This document shows positions 50,369 through 58,230 of a DNA stretch of 64,000 bases, piece by piece; position 1 is the first letter of the stretch, and each line of letters starts with the position of its first letter. The notes beneath the pieces are model-generated. The model saw only the letters and a list, made by a program, of their open reading frames with translations, had not been told where the DNA came from and ran no database searches. Source of the stretch: Tepidiforma sp. (GTDB lineage: Bacteria > Chloroflexota > Dehalococcoidia > Tepidiformales > Tepidiformaceae); the NCBI RefSeq assembly GCF_026003995.1, contig NZ_BPIG01000003.1, positions 62,001-126,000 of the forward strand. Reading direction: 5' to 3'. The position numbers and the translations under genes were made by a program.

Positions 50369-50869
50369 TCAGGCCGCGGGTGAAACCTGGCCGCGGGCGG
50401 CGGCTTCGAGGGCGGCGATGTCGATTTTGACCATGCCGAGGACGGCGCCGAAGACGCGTTCGCGGACGGCCGGGTCGGGGTCGGTGAGCCAGTGGTCCAT
50501 GGGGCAGGCGACCTGCCAGGAGACGCCGAAGCGGTCGGTCAGCCAGCCGCAGGCCTGGGGCTGGCCGCCTTCGAGGAGGGCGTTCCAGTAGCGGTCGATC
50601 TCCTCCTGGGTTTCGAATTCGAGGAGGAAGGAGAAAGCCTCATCGAGGCGGAAGCCGGGGCCGCCATTGAGGAGCATGACGGGGTTGCCGTCGAGCTCGA
50701 TGGTGACGGTGAGGACGGTGCCGGGCTCCTGGCCGTGGACCTCCCGGCCGACGTCCGGGTAGCGGGTGACGGAGGTGATGCGGGAGTTGGGGAAGATGCT
50801 GGTGTAGAAGGCGGCAGCCTCCTCGGCGCCGGATTCGAGCCAGAGGTGGGGGATGAAGCGGATGGGCAT
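50369..50869 (-). CDS. VOC/PhnB-like glyoxalase-fold protein
   Basis: A 166-residue vicinal-oxygen-chelate protein of the PhnB/3-demethylubiquinone-methyltransferase-like group. It starts P-H-L-W-L-E-S-G-A-E-E-A-A-A-F-Y (about 5-20), has N-P-V-M-L-L-N-G-G near 65-73 and a single metal-ligand-like pattern. W-G-x-x-x-D-R-F-G-V-S-W-Q in the form L-T-D-R-F-G-V-S-W-Q lies near 116-125. These proteins are widespread and mostly uncharacterised. The ATG at 50869 has GAGGGG upstream; an ATG 14 codons earlier lies in the promoter region. Confidence 0.82.
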   Translation of the reverse strand: MPIRFIPHLWLESGAEEAAAFYTSIFPNSRITSVTRYPDVGREVHGQEPGTVLTVTIELDGNPVMLLNGGPGFRLDEAFSFLLEFETQEEIDRYWNALLEGGQPQACGWLTDRFGVSWQVACPMDHWLTDPDPAVRERVFGAVLGMVKIDIAALEAAARGQVSPAA

Positions 50870-50889
50870 GGGCGCCCCCTCTCGTGGGT

Positions 50890-50943
50890 TGGAGGAAAAG
50901 TATAGCTGCACTTTTTTGCCGTCAAGCCCCCAGAACGTATACT
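50890..50943. promoter_or_regulatory. Divergent promoters with overlapping -35 boxes
   Basis: On the plus strand TTGCCG (50916-50921) and TATACT (50938-50943) are 16 bp apart, and the hexamer lies 6 nt before the GTG of the LigD polymerase gene. On the minus strand TTGACG (complement of 50920-50925) and TATACT (complement of 50899-50904) are 15 bp apart, reading to the VOC gene. The two -35 boxes share bases 50920-50921, so the promoters compete. Confidence 0.55.
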
Positions 50944-50949
50944 GCCGCC

Positions 50950-51984
50950 GTGGCCGAGCAGGCAGCGCTCGTGACGGCAGGCGGCATCGAGGTGCCGGTG
51001 ACGAACCCGGGCAAGGTGTACTTCCCGGCGATCGGGCTGACGAAGCTGGAGCTGGTGCAGTACTACCTGGCCGTCGGGGAGGGGGCGCTGCGGGGGGTGG
51101 CGAACCGGCCGATGGTGCTGAAGCGGTTCGTCGACGGCATCGGGGCGCCGCCGTTCTTCCAGAAGCGGGCGCCGCCGAAGCTGCCGCCCTACGTGCGGAC
51201 GGCGCGGGTGACCTTCCCGAGCGGGCGGTGGGCGAACCTGCCGGTCATCGACAGCCTGGCCGGGCTGGCCTGGGCGGTGAACCTCGGCTGCATCGACCTG
51301 AACCCGTGGCCGGTGCGCGCCGACGATGTGGAGCACCCGGACGAGCTGCGGTTCGACCTCGACCCGACGCCGGAGGCGGACTTCGGGCAGGTGAAGGAGG
51401 CGGCGCTGCTGGTGGGCGAGCTCCTGCGGGCGTACGGGATGGAGGGCTACCCGAAGACGTCCGGGAGCCGGGGCATCCACATCTACGTGCGCATCCTGCC
51501 GCGGTGGGAGTTCACGGCGGTGCGGCGGGGAGCGCTCGCGCTCGGGCGGGAGGCGGAGCGGCGGGCGCCGGGGCTCGTGACCACGGCCTGGTGGAAGGAG
51601 GAGCGGCACGGGGTGTTCATCGACTACAACCAGAACGCGCGCGACCGGACGGTGGCCTCGGCGTATTCGGTGCGGCCGACGCCGAACGCGCAGGTCTCGA
51701 TGCCGCTGACGTGGGCGGAGCTGCCGGGGGCGGAGCTGGCGGCGTTCACGGTGGCGACGGTGCCGGCGCGGTTCGCGGAGCGCGGGGACGCGATGGCGGC
51801 GATCGACGGCCGCGCGTATTCGCTGGAGCCGCTGCTGGCGCTCTCGCGGGAGCAGGAGCGGGCCGGGCTGGGCGATGCGCCCTATCCGCCGCACTTCCCG
51901 AAGGCGCCGGGCGAGCCGAAGCGGGTGCAGCCCTCACGAGCGCGGAAGGACGGCGACGGCGGGGGACGGCGGCGGAAGGCCTAG
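50950..51984 (+). CDS. LigD-type DNA polymerase/primase domain protein
   Basis: A 344-residue stand-alone polymerase of the archaeo-eukaryotic primase superfamily, equivalent to the LigD POL domain that fills gaps during bacterial end joining. Catalytic motifs are F-D-L-D-P-T (metal-binding D136 and D138), S-G-S-R-G-I-H (171-177) and D225 in F-I-D-Y-N-Q-N. The tail is basic and Gly-rich. The start is a GTG; TATACT is 6 nt upstream and TTGCCG 16 bp further, an exceptionally clear leaderless promoter. A separate ATP-dependent ligase is encoded 0.9 kb downstream on the other strand. Confidence 0.9.
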   Translation: MAEQAALVTAGGIEVPVTNPGKVYFPAIGLTKLELVQYYLAVGEGALRGVANRPMVLKRFVDGIGAPPFFQKRAPPKLPPYVRTARVTFPSGRWANLPVIDSLAGLAWAVNLGCIDLNPWPVRADDVEHPDELRFDLDPTPEADFGQVKEAALLVGELLRAYGMEGYPKTSGSRGIHIYVRILPRWEFTAVRRGALALGREAERRAPGLVTTAWWKEERHGVFIDYNQNARDRTVASAYSVRPTPNAQVSMPLTWAELPGAELAAFTVATVPARFAERGDAMAAIDGRAYSLEPLLALSREQERAGLGDAPYPPHFPKAPGEPKRVQPSRARKDGDGGGRRRKA

Positions 51985-52250
51985 GCGCCGATGACGACGT
52001 GCCAGGGCTCGATGCGGTGGGCGGTGACGAGGCCGTTGAGCACGTAGGGGTCGCGGAGGACGAACTCGGCCGCGGCGTCCGGGTCGGTGAACACGATGAG
52101 CGCGCCGCGGACCGGTTCGCCGATGGCCCCGGCGAGGCGGAGGCGGCCGGCTTCGAAGTATTCGCGAATGAGCGCGAGGTGGGCAGGCCGGAAGGGTTCG
52201 CGCCGCTCGAGGACATCGGGGACGTAGTCGTAGCTGAGGACGTGGAGCAT
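51981..52250 (-). CDS. YciI-like protein
   Basis: An 89-residue protein of the YciI superfamily (dimeric alpha-beta fold related to ferredoxin-like barrels). It has the R-E-P-F-R-P-A-H-L-A-L-I near 17-28 with the conserved His, G-A-L-I-V-F near 48-53 and D-P-Y-V-L-N-G-L-V near 67-75. Functions are unknown except that some act in dehalogenation or peptide maturation. TAGCAT lies 9 nt before the ATG. Its stop overlaps the stop region of the convergent polymerase gene by four bases. Confidence 0.82.
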   Translation of the reverse strand: MLHVLSYDYVPDVLERREPFRPAHLALIREYFEAGRLRLAGAIGEPVRGALIVFTDPDAAAEFVLRDPYVLNGLVTAHRIEPWHVVIGA

Positions 52251-52285
52251 CGCGGGCGCATGCTACCGCGCGGGGCGGCGGCCAG

Positions 52286-52828
52286 CTACGGGGCGGCGCT
52301 CCAGGGGTCGAGGCCTTCGGCTTCGGTCTGCCACATCTTGCGGCCGTCGTAGCTCCGGATGCGGTCGATGTCGACCCGCATGACGGCGCGCTCGGGGCTG
52401 TCGAAGCGGGCGAATTCGCGCCCGTAGACATCGGGGGCGACGGCGCGCCGGCCGCCGGCGGTGATCAGCTCGTGGATGAAGCGGCGGACCGACTCGCGGT
52501 CGTCGAAGAAGGTGACGCGGCCGCGGATGGTGACCTGCTTGAACCAGTCGGCCGGGTCGTGGATGGAGAGCGAGATGGCCGGGTTGCGCTCGAGGGCGCG
52601 GTACTTGTCGCGGTTCGGGGTGGAGGTGAGCCAGATGTGGCCGTCGTACCAGCAGTAGGACATCTGGGCGACGACGGGCTCGCAGGATTTCGTGACCCAG
52701 GCGACGGCGGCGCGGGTGGATTCGCGGACGATGCGCCAGAGCTCATCGTCGTCGAGGGTGAAGGGTTCGATGTACTGGCGGCTCCACCAGGCGGGGCGGG
52801 CGGCGCCGGCTCCGGGGTCGGCAGACAT
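52286..52828 (-). CDS. Pyridoxamine-5'-phosphate oxidase-like flavoprotein
   Basis: A 180-residue split-barrel flavin-binding protein. The core has V-A-W-V-T-K-S-C-E-P-V-V-A-Q-M-S-Y-C-W-Y near 42-61, I-W-L-T-S-T near 65-70, N-R-D-K-Y-R-A-L-E-R-N-P near 72-83 and V-T-I-R-G-R-V-T-F near 98-106, as in PNPOx-like or general stress protein 26 families. FMN or F420 could be the cofactor. The second ATG (52828) has GAGG 6 nt upstream and is preferred over 52852. Confidence 0.78.
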   Translation of the reverse strand: MSADPGAGAARPAWWSRQYIEPFTLDDDELWRIVRESTRAAVAWVTKSCEPVVAQMSYCWYDGHIWLTSTPNRDKYRALERNPAISLSIHDPADWFKQVTIRGRVTFFDDRESVRRFIHELITAGGRRAVAPDVYGREFARFDSPERAVMRVDIDRIRSYDGRKMWQTEAEGLDPWSAAP

Positions 52829-52898
52829 GGGCGGCCTCGCGGTTTTGGCCATCCGGCCAAGATGCTGGCCGGGATGGTGAAGCGCGGGCCGGGGCGTG

Positions 52899-53942
52899 TC
52901 AAGCGCGAGGTTCGAAGACGGCGCGGAGCTCGGCGGGGACGGGGGCTTCGAGCTGGTCGAAGGTGCAGGAGCGCGGGTCGCGGTCGGGGCGCCAGCGCTG
53001 GAAGGTGGCGGCGTGGCGGAAGCGCGGCCCCTGCATGTGGTCGAAGGTGACTTCGCAGACGAGGACCGGGCGGAGCCGTTCCCAGGCGAGGTCTTTGCCG
53101 GCGGTCCAGCGGCTTTCGGCGCCGGGCGTGCGGCCCTGGCCGAACCCTTCGGCGGGGTCGTCCGTGCGGTAGGGCGCGAGGAGGCCGGCGAGGTCGCGCC
53201 GCTGCGGGGCGGTGAAGCTGGAGGTGTGGCCGACGAAGTGGAGGATGCCGGCGCCGTCGTAGAGGCCGAGGAGGAGGGAGCCGACGGAGCGGCCTTCTTC
53301 GCCGCGGTTCCAGCGGAAGCCGCCGACGACGCAGTCGGCGGTGCGGAGGTGCTTGATTTTCAGCATCGCGCGCTTGCCGGGCTGGTAGGGGGCATCGAGG
53401 GGCTTGGCGATGACGCCGTCGAAGCCGGCGCCTTCGAACCGTTCGAACCAGTCGCGCGCGACGGCGGCGTCGCGGGTGGCAGGGGTGAGGTAGGCGGGGG
53501 GCCGGGCGCTGCCGAGGAGCCGCTCGAGCCGCTCGCGGCGGGCGCCGAAGGGCGCGGCCATGAGCGACTCGCCGTCCTCGGCGAGGAGGTCGAAGGCAAC
53601 GAAGGCGGCCGGCGTCTCGGCGGCGAGGCGGGCGATGCGGGAGGCGGCGGGATGGATGCGCTGCTGGAGGGCGTCGAAGTCGAGGCCGCGCGGGGTCATG
53701 ATGACGATTTCGCCGTCGAGGACGGCGGGACCGGGGAGGACGCGGCCGAGGCCGTCGACGAGTTCGGGGAAGTAGCGGTCCAGCGGCTTCCGGTCGCGGG
53801 ACTGGAGGGCGAGGGCGGCGCCGTCGTAGAAGAGGATGCAGCGGAAGCCGTCCCACTTCGGCTCGAAGAGCCAGCCGGGGCCGGCCGGGATCTCGGGGGC
53901 GGCTTTGGCGAGCATCGGGTCGATGGGGCCGGGCGGGAGCAT
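52899..53942 (-). CDS. ATP-dependent DNA ligase (LigC/LigD ligase type)
   Basis: A 347-residue DNA ligase. The nucleotidyl-transferase motif I is E-P-K-W-D-G-F-R with Lys29 as the adenylated residue. Motif III is A-F-V-A-F-D-L-L, motif IV is F-D-G-V-I-A-K-P, and motif V is L-K-I-K-H. An OB-fold domain completes it. The size matches the stand-alone LigC or the ligase domain of LigD. CACAAT (complement of 53950-53955) lies 7 nt before the ATG. Together with the polymerase at 50950 it could seal double-strand breaks, but Ku and the phosphoesterase domain are not visible. Confidence 0.9.
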   Translation of the reverse strand: MLPPGPIDPMLAKAAPEIPAGPGWLFEPKWDGFRCILFYDGAALALQSRDRKPLDRYFPELVDGLGRVLPGPAVLDGEIVIMTPRGLDFDALQQRIHPAASRIARLAAETPAAFVAFDLLAEDGESLMAAPFGARRERLERLLGSARPPAYLTPATRDAAVARDWFERFEGAGFDGVIAKPLDAPYQPGKRAMLKIKHLRTADCVVGGFRWNRGEEGRSVGSLLLGLYDGAGILHFVGHTSSFTAPQRRDLAGLLAPYRTDDPAEGFGQGRTPGAESRWTAGKDLAWERLRPVLVCEVTFDHMQGPRFRHAATFQRWRPDRDPRSCTFDQLEAPVPAELRAVFEPRA

Positions 53943-54083
53943 GGGGCGGATTGTGCGCCGGGGAAGCGGGGCCCGTCGAGCGCCTGCGCGGCGGGGGCTT
54001 ACCGCGCGGTTCGCCCGGGGTGGCAGGTTCCGGTAGAATCGGCGGCCACAAGGGTGTCCCTACGTTTTTTCCATGGAGTCTGA

Positions 54084-55673
54084 ATGAACACGATCGAGTT
54101 CCTGCAGATCACGTCGTCGGTCGTCCCGGACCGGGAGGCGCTGGTGGATTTCGACGGGAACGGCGGCGGCAAGCGGCTCACCTACGCCGAGATGTACCGG
54201 CAGGTGTGCAAGCTGGCGAACGCGTTCCAGGGCCTCGGGGTGGAGAAGGGCGACCACGTCGCCATCATGGCGGTGAACAGCGCGGACTTCGTCATCAGCT
54301 ACTACGCGACGGCGATGGTGGGCGCGACCTTCGTGCCGCTGAACTACCGGGCGAAGGATGAAGAGCTCACCTACATGGTGAACGTGAGCGAGACGAAGGT
54401 GCTGCTGGTTTCGGACCGCTACCGGGACCTCGTGGAGCGGATCCGGCCGACGCTGACGACGGTGCAGCACTACGTGAGCCTCGGCGGAGCGGCGGACGGC
54501 TACCTGCGCTACGAGGAGCTGATGGAGAGCGGGGCCGAGGACGAGATCTGGACCGAGATCGACGACAAGGACGCGACGATCATCATCTTCACCTCCGGCA
54601 CGACGGCACAGCCGAAGGGCGTGCAGCTGACGTTCCTCGATATGACGGCGTACGTGACGAACCAGCCGCCGGCGGACCCGGAGACGCACGAGAAGCTGCT
54701 GGTCTCGGCGCCGTTCTTCCACGTCGCGGGCGCGACGGCGATGATGCTCGGCGTCTGGATGGGGCGCACGCTGGTCATCCTGCCGCAGTTCCAGCCGGAG
54801 CTGTGGCTGCAGGCGGTACAGCAGGAGCGGATCACGCACGCCTTCGTGGTGCCGACGATGCTGAAGCGGATCATGGAGGTGCCGGACTTCGACAAGTACG
54901 ACATCTCGTCGCTGAAGCAGATCACCTACGGCGCGGCGCCGATGCCGTACGAAGTGGTGCGGAAGGCGTGCGACATCTTCCCGCCGAAGGGCATCGGGCT
55001 GATCAACGCGTACGGCCAGACGGAATCGACGGCGACGCTGACGTTCCTCGGGCCGGAGGACCACGACCTGAGCACGGACACGGAGATCAAGGAGCAGCGG
55101 CTCCGGTCGGTGGGCAAGCCGATGCCGGACGTGGAGCTGGCGATCATGGACGAGCGGAACCGGCCGCTGCCGCCCGGCGAAGAGGGCGAAATCTGCGTCC
55201 GCTCGGACCGCGTGATGAAGGGCTACTACAAGCAGGAGGACGCCACGAGCGCGGCGATCATCGACGGCTGGCTGCACACGGGCGACGTGGGCAAGCTGGA
55301 CGAGGGCGGCTACCTGTACATCACGGGCCGGAAGAAGGACCTGATCATCCGCGGCGGCGAGAACATCTCGCCCGGCGAAATCGAAAACGTGCTCGAGGAG
55401 CACCCTGCCATCGACGAAGCGGCCGTCATCGGCGTGCCGGACGTGGAGTGGGGCGAAGTGGTGAAGGCGATCGTCGTGCTCAAGCCGGGCGCGACGATTA
55501 CGCCGGAGGAGATCACCGCGTACGCGAAGTCGCGGCTGGCCTCGTTCAAGGCGCCGCAGTACGTGGCGGTGGTCGATGAGCTGCCGCGGAACGTGATGGG
55601 CAAGGTGCTGAAGACCGACCTGCGGAAGCTCTACGGGACGCCGACGAACGACATCCCGGCGGGCAAGGCGTAG
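54084..55673 (+). CDS. AMP-binding acyl-CoA synthetase
   Basis: A 529-residue adenylate-forming enzyme that activates a fatty or aromatic acid to its CoA thioester. The ATP loop is T-S-G-T-T-A-Q-P-K-G (170-179). A-Y-G-Q-T-E-S near 312-318, W-L-H-T-G-D-V near 395-401, D-L-I-I-R-G-G-E-N-I-S-P near 417-428 and the catalytic Lys in G-K-V-L-K near 510-514 complete the family motifs. TAGAAT about 40 bp upstream and GGAG 5 nt before the ATG give a leadered transcript. A strong hairpin terminator follows. Confidence 0.92.
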   Translation: MNTIEFLQITSSVVPDREALVDFDGNGGGKRLTYAEMYRQVCKLANAFQGLGVEKGDHVAIMAVNSADFVISYYATAMVGATFVPLNYRAKDEELTYMVNVSETKVLLVSDRYRDLVERIRPTLTTVQHYVSLGGAADGYLRYEELMESGAEDEIWTEIDDKDATIIIFTSGTTAQPKGVQLTFLDMTAYVTNQPPADPETHEKLLVSAPFFHVAGATAMMLGVWMGRTLVILPQFQPELWLQAVQQERITHAFVVPTMLKRIMEVPDFDKYDISSLKQITYGAAPMPYEVVRKACDIFPPKGIGLINAYGQTESTATLTFLGPEDHDLSTDTEIKEQRLRSVGKPMPDVELAIMDERNRPLPPGEEGEICVRSDRVMKGYYKQEDATSAAIIDGWLHTGDVGKLDEGGYLYITGRKKDLIIRGGENISPGEIENVLEEHPAIDEAAVIGVPDVEWGEVVKAIVVLKPGATITPEEITAYAKSRLASFKAPQYVAVVDELPRNVMGKVLKTDLRKLYGTPTNDIPAGKA

Positions 55674-55701
55674 GCCGCGTCGCCGCTGGCGACGATGACG
55701 G

Positions 55702-55735
55702 GCGCCCCGGCCGGTTGGCCGGGGCGCTTCGTTCG
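55702..55735 (+). terminator. Hairpin terminator after the acyl-CoA synthetase
   Basis: A perfect 11-bp stem, GCGCCCCGGCC (55702-55712) and its inverse (55717-55727), closes a GGTT loop and is followed by TTCGTTCG. The T tract is interrupted, as expected for very high GC. The same TTCGTT tail follows the next terminator at 58165. Confidence 0.8.
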
Positions 55736-55885
55736 CGCGCGAAAGACCGGTGCCGCGCAGATCCCCTGTCGCGGCGGCGAACGGGGTTCGCGCCGAAGGG
55801 GAGGCTCGGGTAGGATGCGGCTACACTGTGCGGGCCGGGGCACCGCCGGCGCGCACCTTCGAAACCTGGTACGGGAACGCGTGGT

Positions 55886-58135
55886 ATGACGAACAGTTCG
55901 ATGACCGGCAGTGGGGGAGCAGGCCGGAAGGGCACGCGGCTGCGCGGGAGCTGGGGCGGCATCGTCGTCCCGGTGGCGATCCTCGCGGCGATCTCGGCGA
56001 TCGAGACGGCCCGGACGACGGACGCCTCGCGCGAGGTGTTCTTCAACATCAAGACGCCCTGGCTGATGTATTTCGTGTTCACCGTCTCGATGGCGGTGAT
56101 TTTCGGGGCGCTGCTGCAGCGAATGCGCGTGTGGCGGCTCGGCAAGCCGCACCGGGTGAACCAGAGCCTGAGCGGCCGGATCACCAACATGCTGACGCTC
56201 GGCGCCGGGACGAGCCGGGTGAAGAACGACCGCTACGCGGGCGTGATGCACGGCTTCATCTACTCGAGCTTCCTCGTGCTCACGATCGTGACCATCCTGC
56301 TGGCGATCGACGACTACGCGCCGATCATCCTCGGGATGGACAAGGAGCACCTGTTCCTGACGGGCGGGACGTACCTCGTGTACTCGCTCGTGGGCGACGT
56401 GTTCGGCGTCATCGGGCTGATCGGCATCGGGATGGCCGTCTACCGGCGGTACATTTCGCCGCCGGCGAAGCTGAACTGGGACCGCCGCGGGACGGAGGAC
56501 GCGATCATCGTGGGCCTGCTGGGCGTGGTGCTGTTCAGCGGCATCATCGTGGAAGGCCTCCGGCTCGGCGGCGACGAAATCCCGGCGGGGAACGAGTCGT
56601 GGTCGAAATGGTCGCCGGCGGGCTACGTGGTGGCGAAGCTGCTGGGCGGGGTTTCGCCGCAGACGCTGCTGGACTTCCACGTGGCGTGGTGGTGGTTCCA
56701 CGTGGTGGCGGCCTTCGCGCTGCTGACGCTGATGGCGCTGACGAAGTTCCGGCACATCGCGCTGGCGCCGGTGAACGCGTTCTTCAAGCGGCCGACGACG
56801 CCGCTCTACCTGGAGCCGATGGGCGACATCGAGAAGCTCATCGAGGAGGGAGCCGGGCTGGGCGCCGGCCGGCTGCAGGATTTCACGTGGAAGACGCTGT
56901 TCGATGCGGACACCTGCGTGCGCTGCGGCCGCTGCACCGAGGTGTGCCCGGCGTATACGGCGGGCCAGCCGCTTTCGCCGATGGCGCTCATCCAGGACAT
57001 CAAGACGTACATGAACCACGCGGGCCCGCTCATCATCAAAGGGAAGAACCCGGAGGAGGAGCTGGAGCCGCTGGTGGGCGGCTACATCAAGGATGAGACG
57101 CTCTGGGCCTGCCGGACGTGCGGCGCCTGCATGCAGGAGTGCCCGGTGCTGGTGGAGCACGTGCCGCCGATCGTGGAGATGCGGCGCTACCTCGTGATGG
57201 AGCAGGCGCGGGTGCCGGCGACGGCGCAGGCGGCGCTTCAGAACCTCGAGCAGCGCGGCCACCCGTGGCGCGGCACGCAGCTGACGCGCGAGACGTGGAT
57301 CGAGCAGCTGCGGGCGCAGGGCATCGACGTGCCGGTGTACGACGGCTCGCAGGACTATCTCTACTGGGTCGGCTGCTCGGGCGCGCTGGTGGAGCGGAAC
57401 ATCCCGATTACGCAGGCGGTGACGAAGCTGCTGCTCGAAGCGGGCGTGAGCTTCGGCGTGCTGGGGCAGGCGGAGACCTGCAACGGCGACCCGGCGCGGC
57501 GGCTCGGCAACGAGTTCCTCTTCGCGACGATGGCGCAGGCGAACGCCGATGCGCTGAACGAGATGGGCGTGAAGCGGGTGATCACGAGCTGCCCGCACTG
57601 CTTCAACACCTTCCGCAACGAGTACCCGGACTTCGGCGGCAAGTGGGAAGTGACGCACCACGCGGACTTCCTCCAGTTCCTGCTGGCGAAGGGCGACCTG
57701 AAGCCGAAGGAGGGCAACGGCGCGACCATCACGGTGCACGACAGCTGCTACCTCGGCCGCGGGAACGGCATCTACGACACGCCGCGGCAGGTCATCGAGG
57801 CGATCCCCGGGGCGAAGCTGGTGGAGATGCCGCGCTCACGGGAGCGGGGCCTCTGCTGCGGCGCCGGCGGCGGCAACATGTGGCAGGAAGAGGCGGGCAC
57901 GCGCGTCAACCACCTCCGCGCGGCGGAGGCGGCGAACACGGGCGCGAGCATCGTGGCGACGGCCTGCCCGTTCTGCATCCAGATGTTCGAAGACGGCATC
58001 CCTGCGGTGCAGCCGGACGAGGAGAAGCGCACGATCAAGGCGTTCGACATCGCGGAGCTGCTCGAAGTGAGCGTCCGGCCGACGGCCCGGCCGCTGCGCG
58101 ACGGGGACGTGGAGGTGCCGCCGGGCGTCGTCTGA
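55886..58135 (+). CDS. EtfD-like membrane Fe-S oxidoreductase (heterodisulfide-reductase related)
   Basis: A 749-residue integral membrane electron-transfer protein. The first 300 residues have about six membrane segments with His residues, like the cytochrome b-type NarI domain. Two 4Fe-4S motifs follow, C-V-R-C-G-R-C-T-E-V-C-P near 343 and C-R-T-C-G-A-C-M-Q-E-C-P near 409. Two CCG domains then follow, as in HdrB/HdrD and GlpC (C-C-G-A-G-G-G and neighbouring C-P-H-C, C-P-F-C). This order is that of EtfD/FadF-type electron-transfer-flavoprotein:menaquinone oxidoreductases. Next to an acyl-CoA synthetase it probably drains beta-oxidation electrons; no etfAB is in the window. Confidence 0.85.
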   Translation: MTNSSMTGSGGAGRKGTRLRGSWGGIVVPVAILAAISAIETARTTDASREVFFNIKTPWLMYFVFTVSMAVIFGALLQRMRVWRLGKPHRVNQSLSGRITNMLTLGAGTSRVKNDRYAGVMHGFIYSSFLVLTIVTILLAIDDYAPIILGMDKEHLFLTGGTYLVYSLVGDVFGVIGLIGIGMAVYRRYISPPAKLNWDRRGTEDAIIVGLLGVVLFSGIIVEGLRLGGDEIPAGNESWSKWSPAGYVVAKLLGGVSPQTLLDFHVAWWWFHVVAAFALLTLMALTKFRHIALAPVNAFFKRPTTPLYLEPMGDIEKLIEEGAGLGAGRLQDFTWKTLFDADTCVRCGRCTEVCPAYTAGQPLSPMALIQDIKTYMNHAGPLIIKGKNPEEELEPLVGGYIKDETLWACRTCGACMQECPVLVEHVPPIVEMRRYLVMEQARVPATAQAALQNLEQRGHPWRGTQLTRETWIEQLRAQGIDVPVYDGSQDYLYWVGCSGALVERNIPITQAVTKLLLEAGVSFGVLGQAETCNGDPARRLGNEFLFATMAQANADALNEMGVKRVITSCPHCFNTFRNEYPDFGGKWEVTHHADFLQFLLAKGDLKPKEGNGATITVHDSCYLGRGNGIYDTPRQVIEAIPGAKLVEMPRSRERGLCCGAGGGNMWQEEAGTRVNHLRAAEAANTGASIVATACPFCIQMFEDGIPAVQPDEEKRTIKAFDIAELLEVSVRPTARPLRDGDVEVPPGVV

Positions 58136-58164
58136 GGCGGCGCGGCGGCTTCGCGAGCGTTCAG

Positions 58165-58199
58165 CGGCCCCGGGGAGTTTCCCCGGGGCCGTTCGTTTC
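58165..58199 (+). terminator. Hairpin terminator after the EtfD-like gene
   Basis: A perfect 12-bp stem, CGGCCCCGGGGA (58165-58176) and its inverse (58180-58191) around a GTT loop, then TTCGTTT. It stands between the plus-strand oxidoreductase gene and the convergent fabF-like gene and could act on both strands. Confidence 0.8.
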
Positions 58200-58230
58200 G
58201 GGCAGGCGGCCGGGGGGGGCCGAGCGCAGT

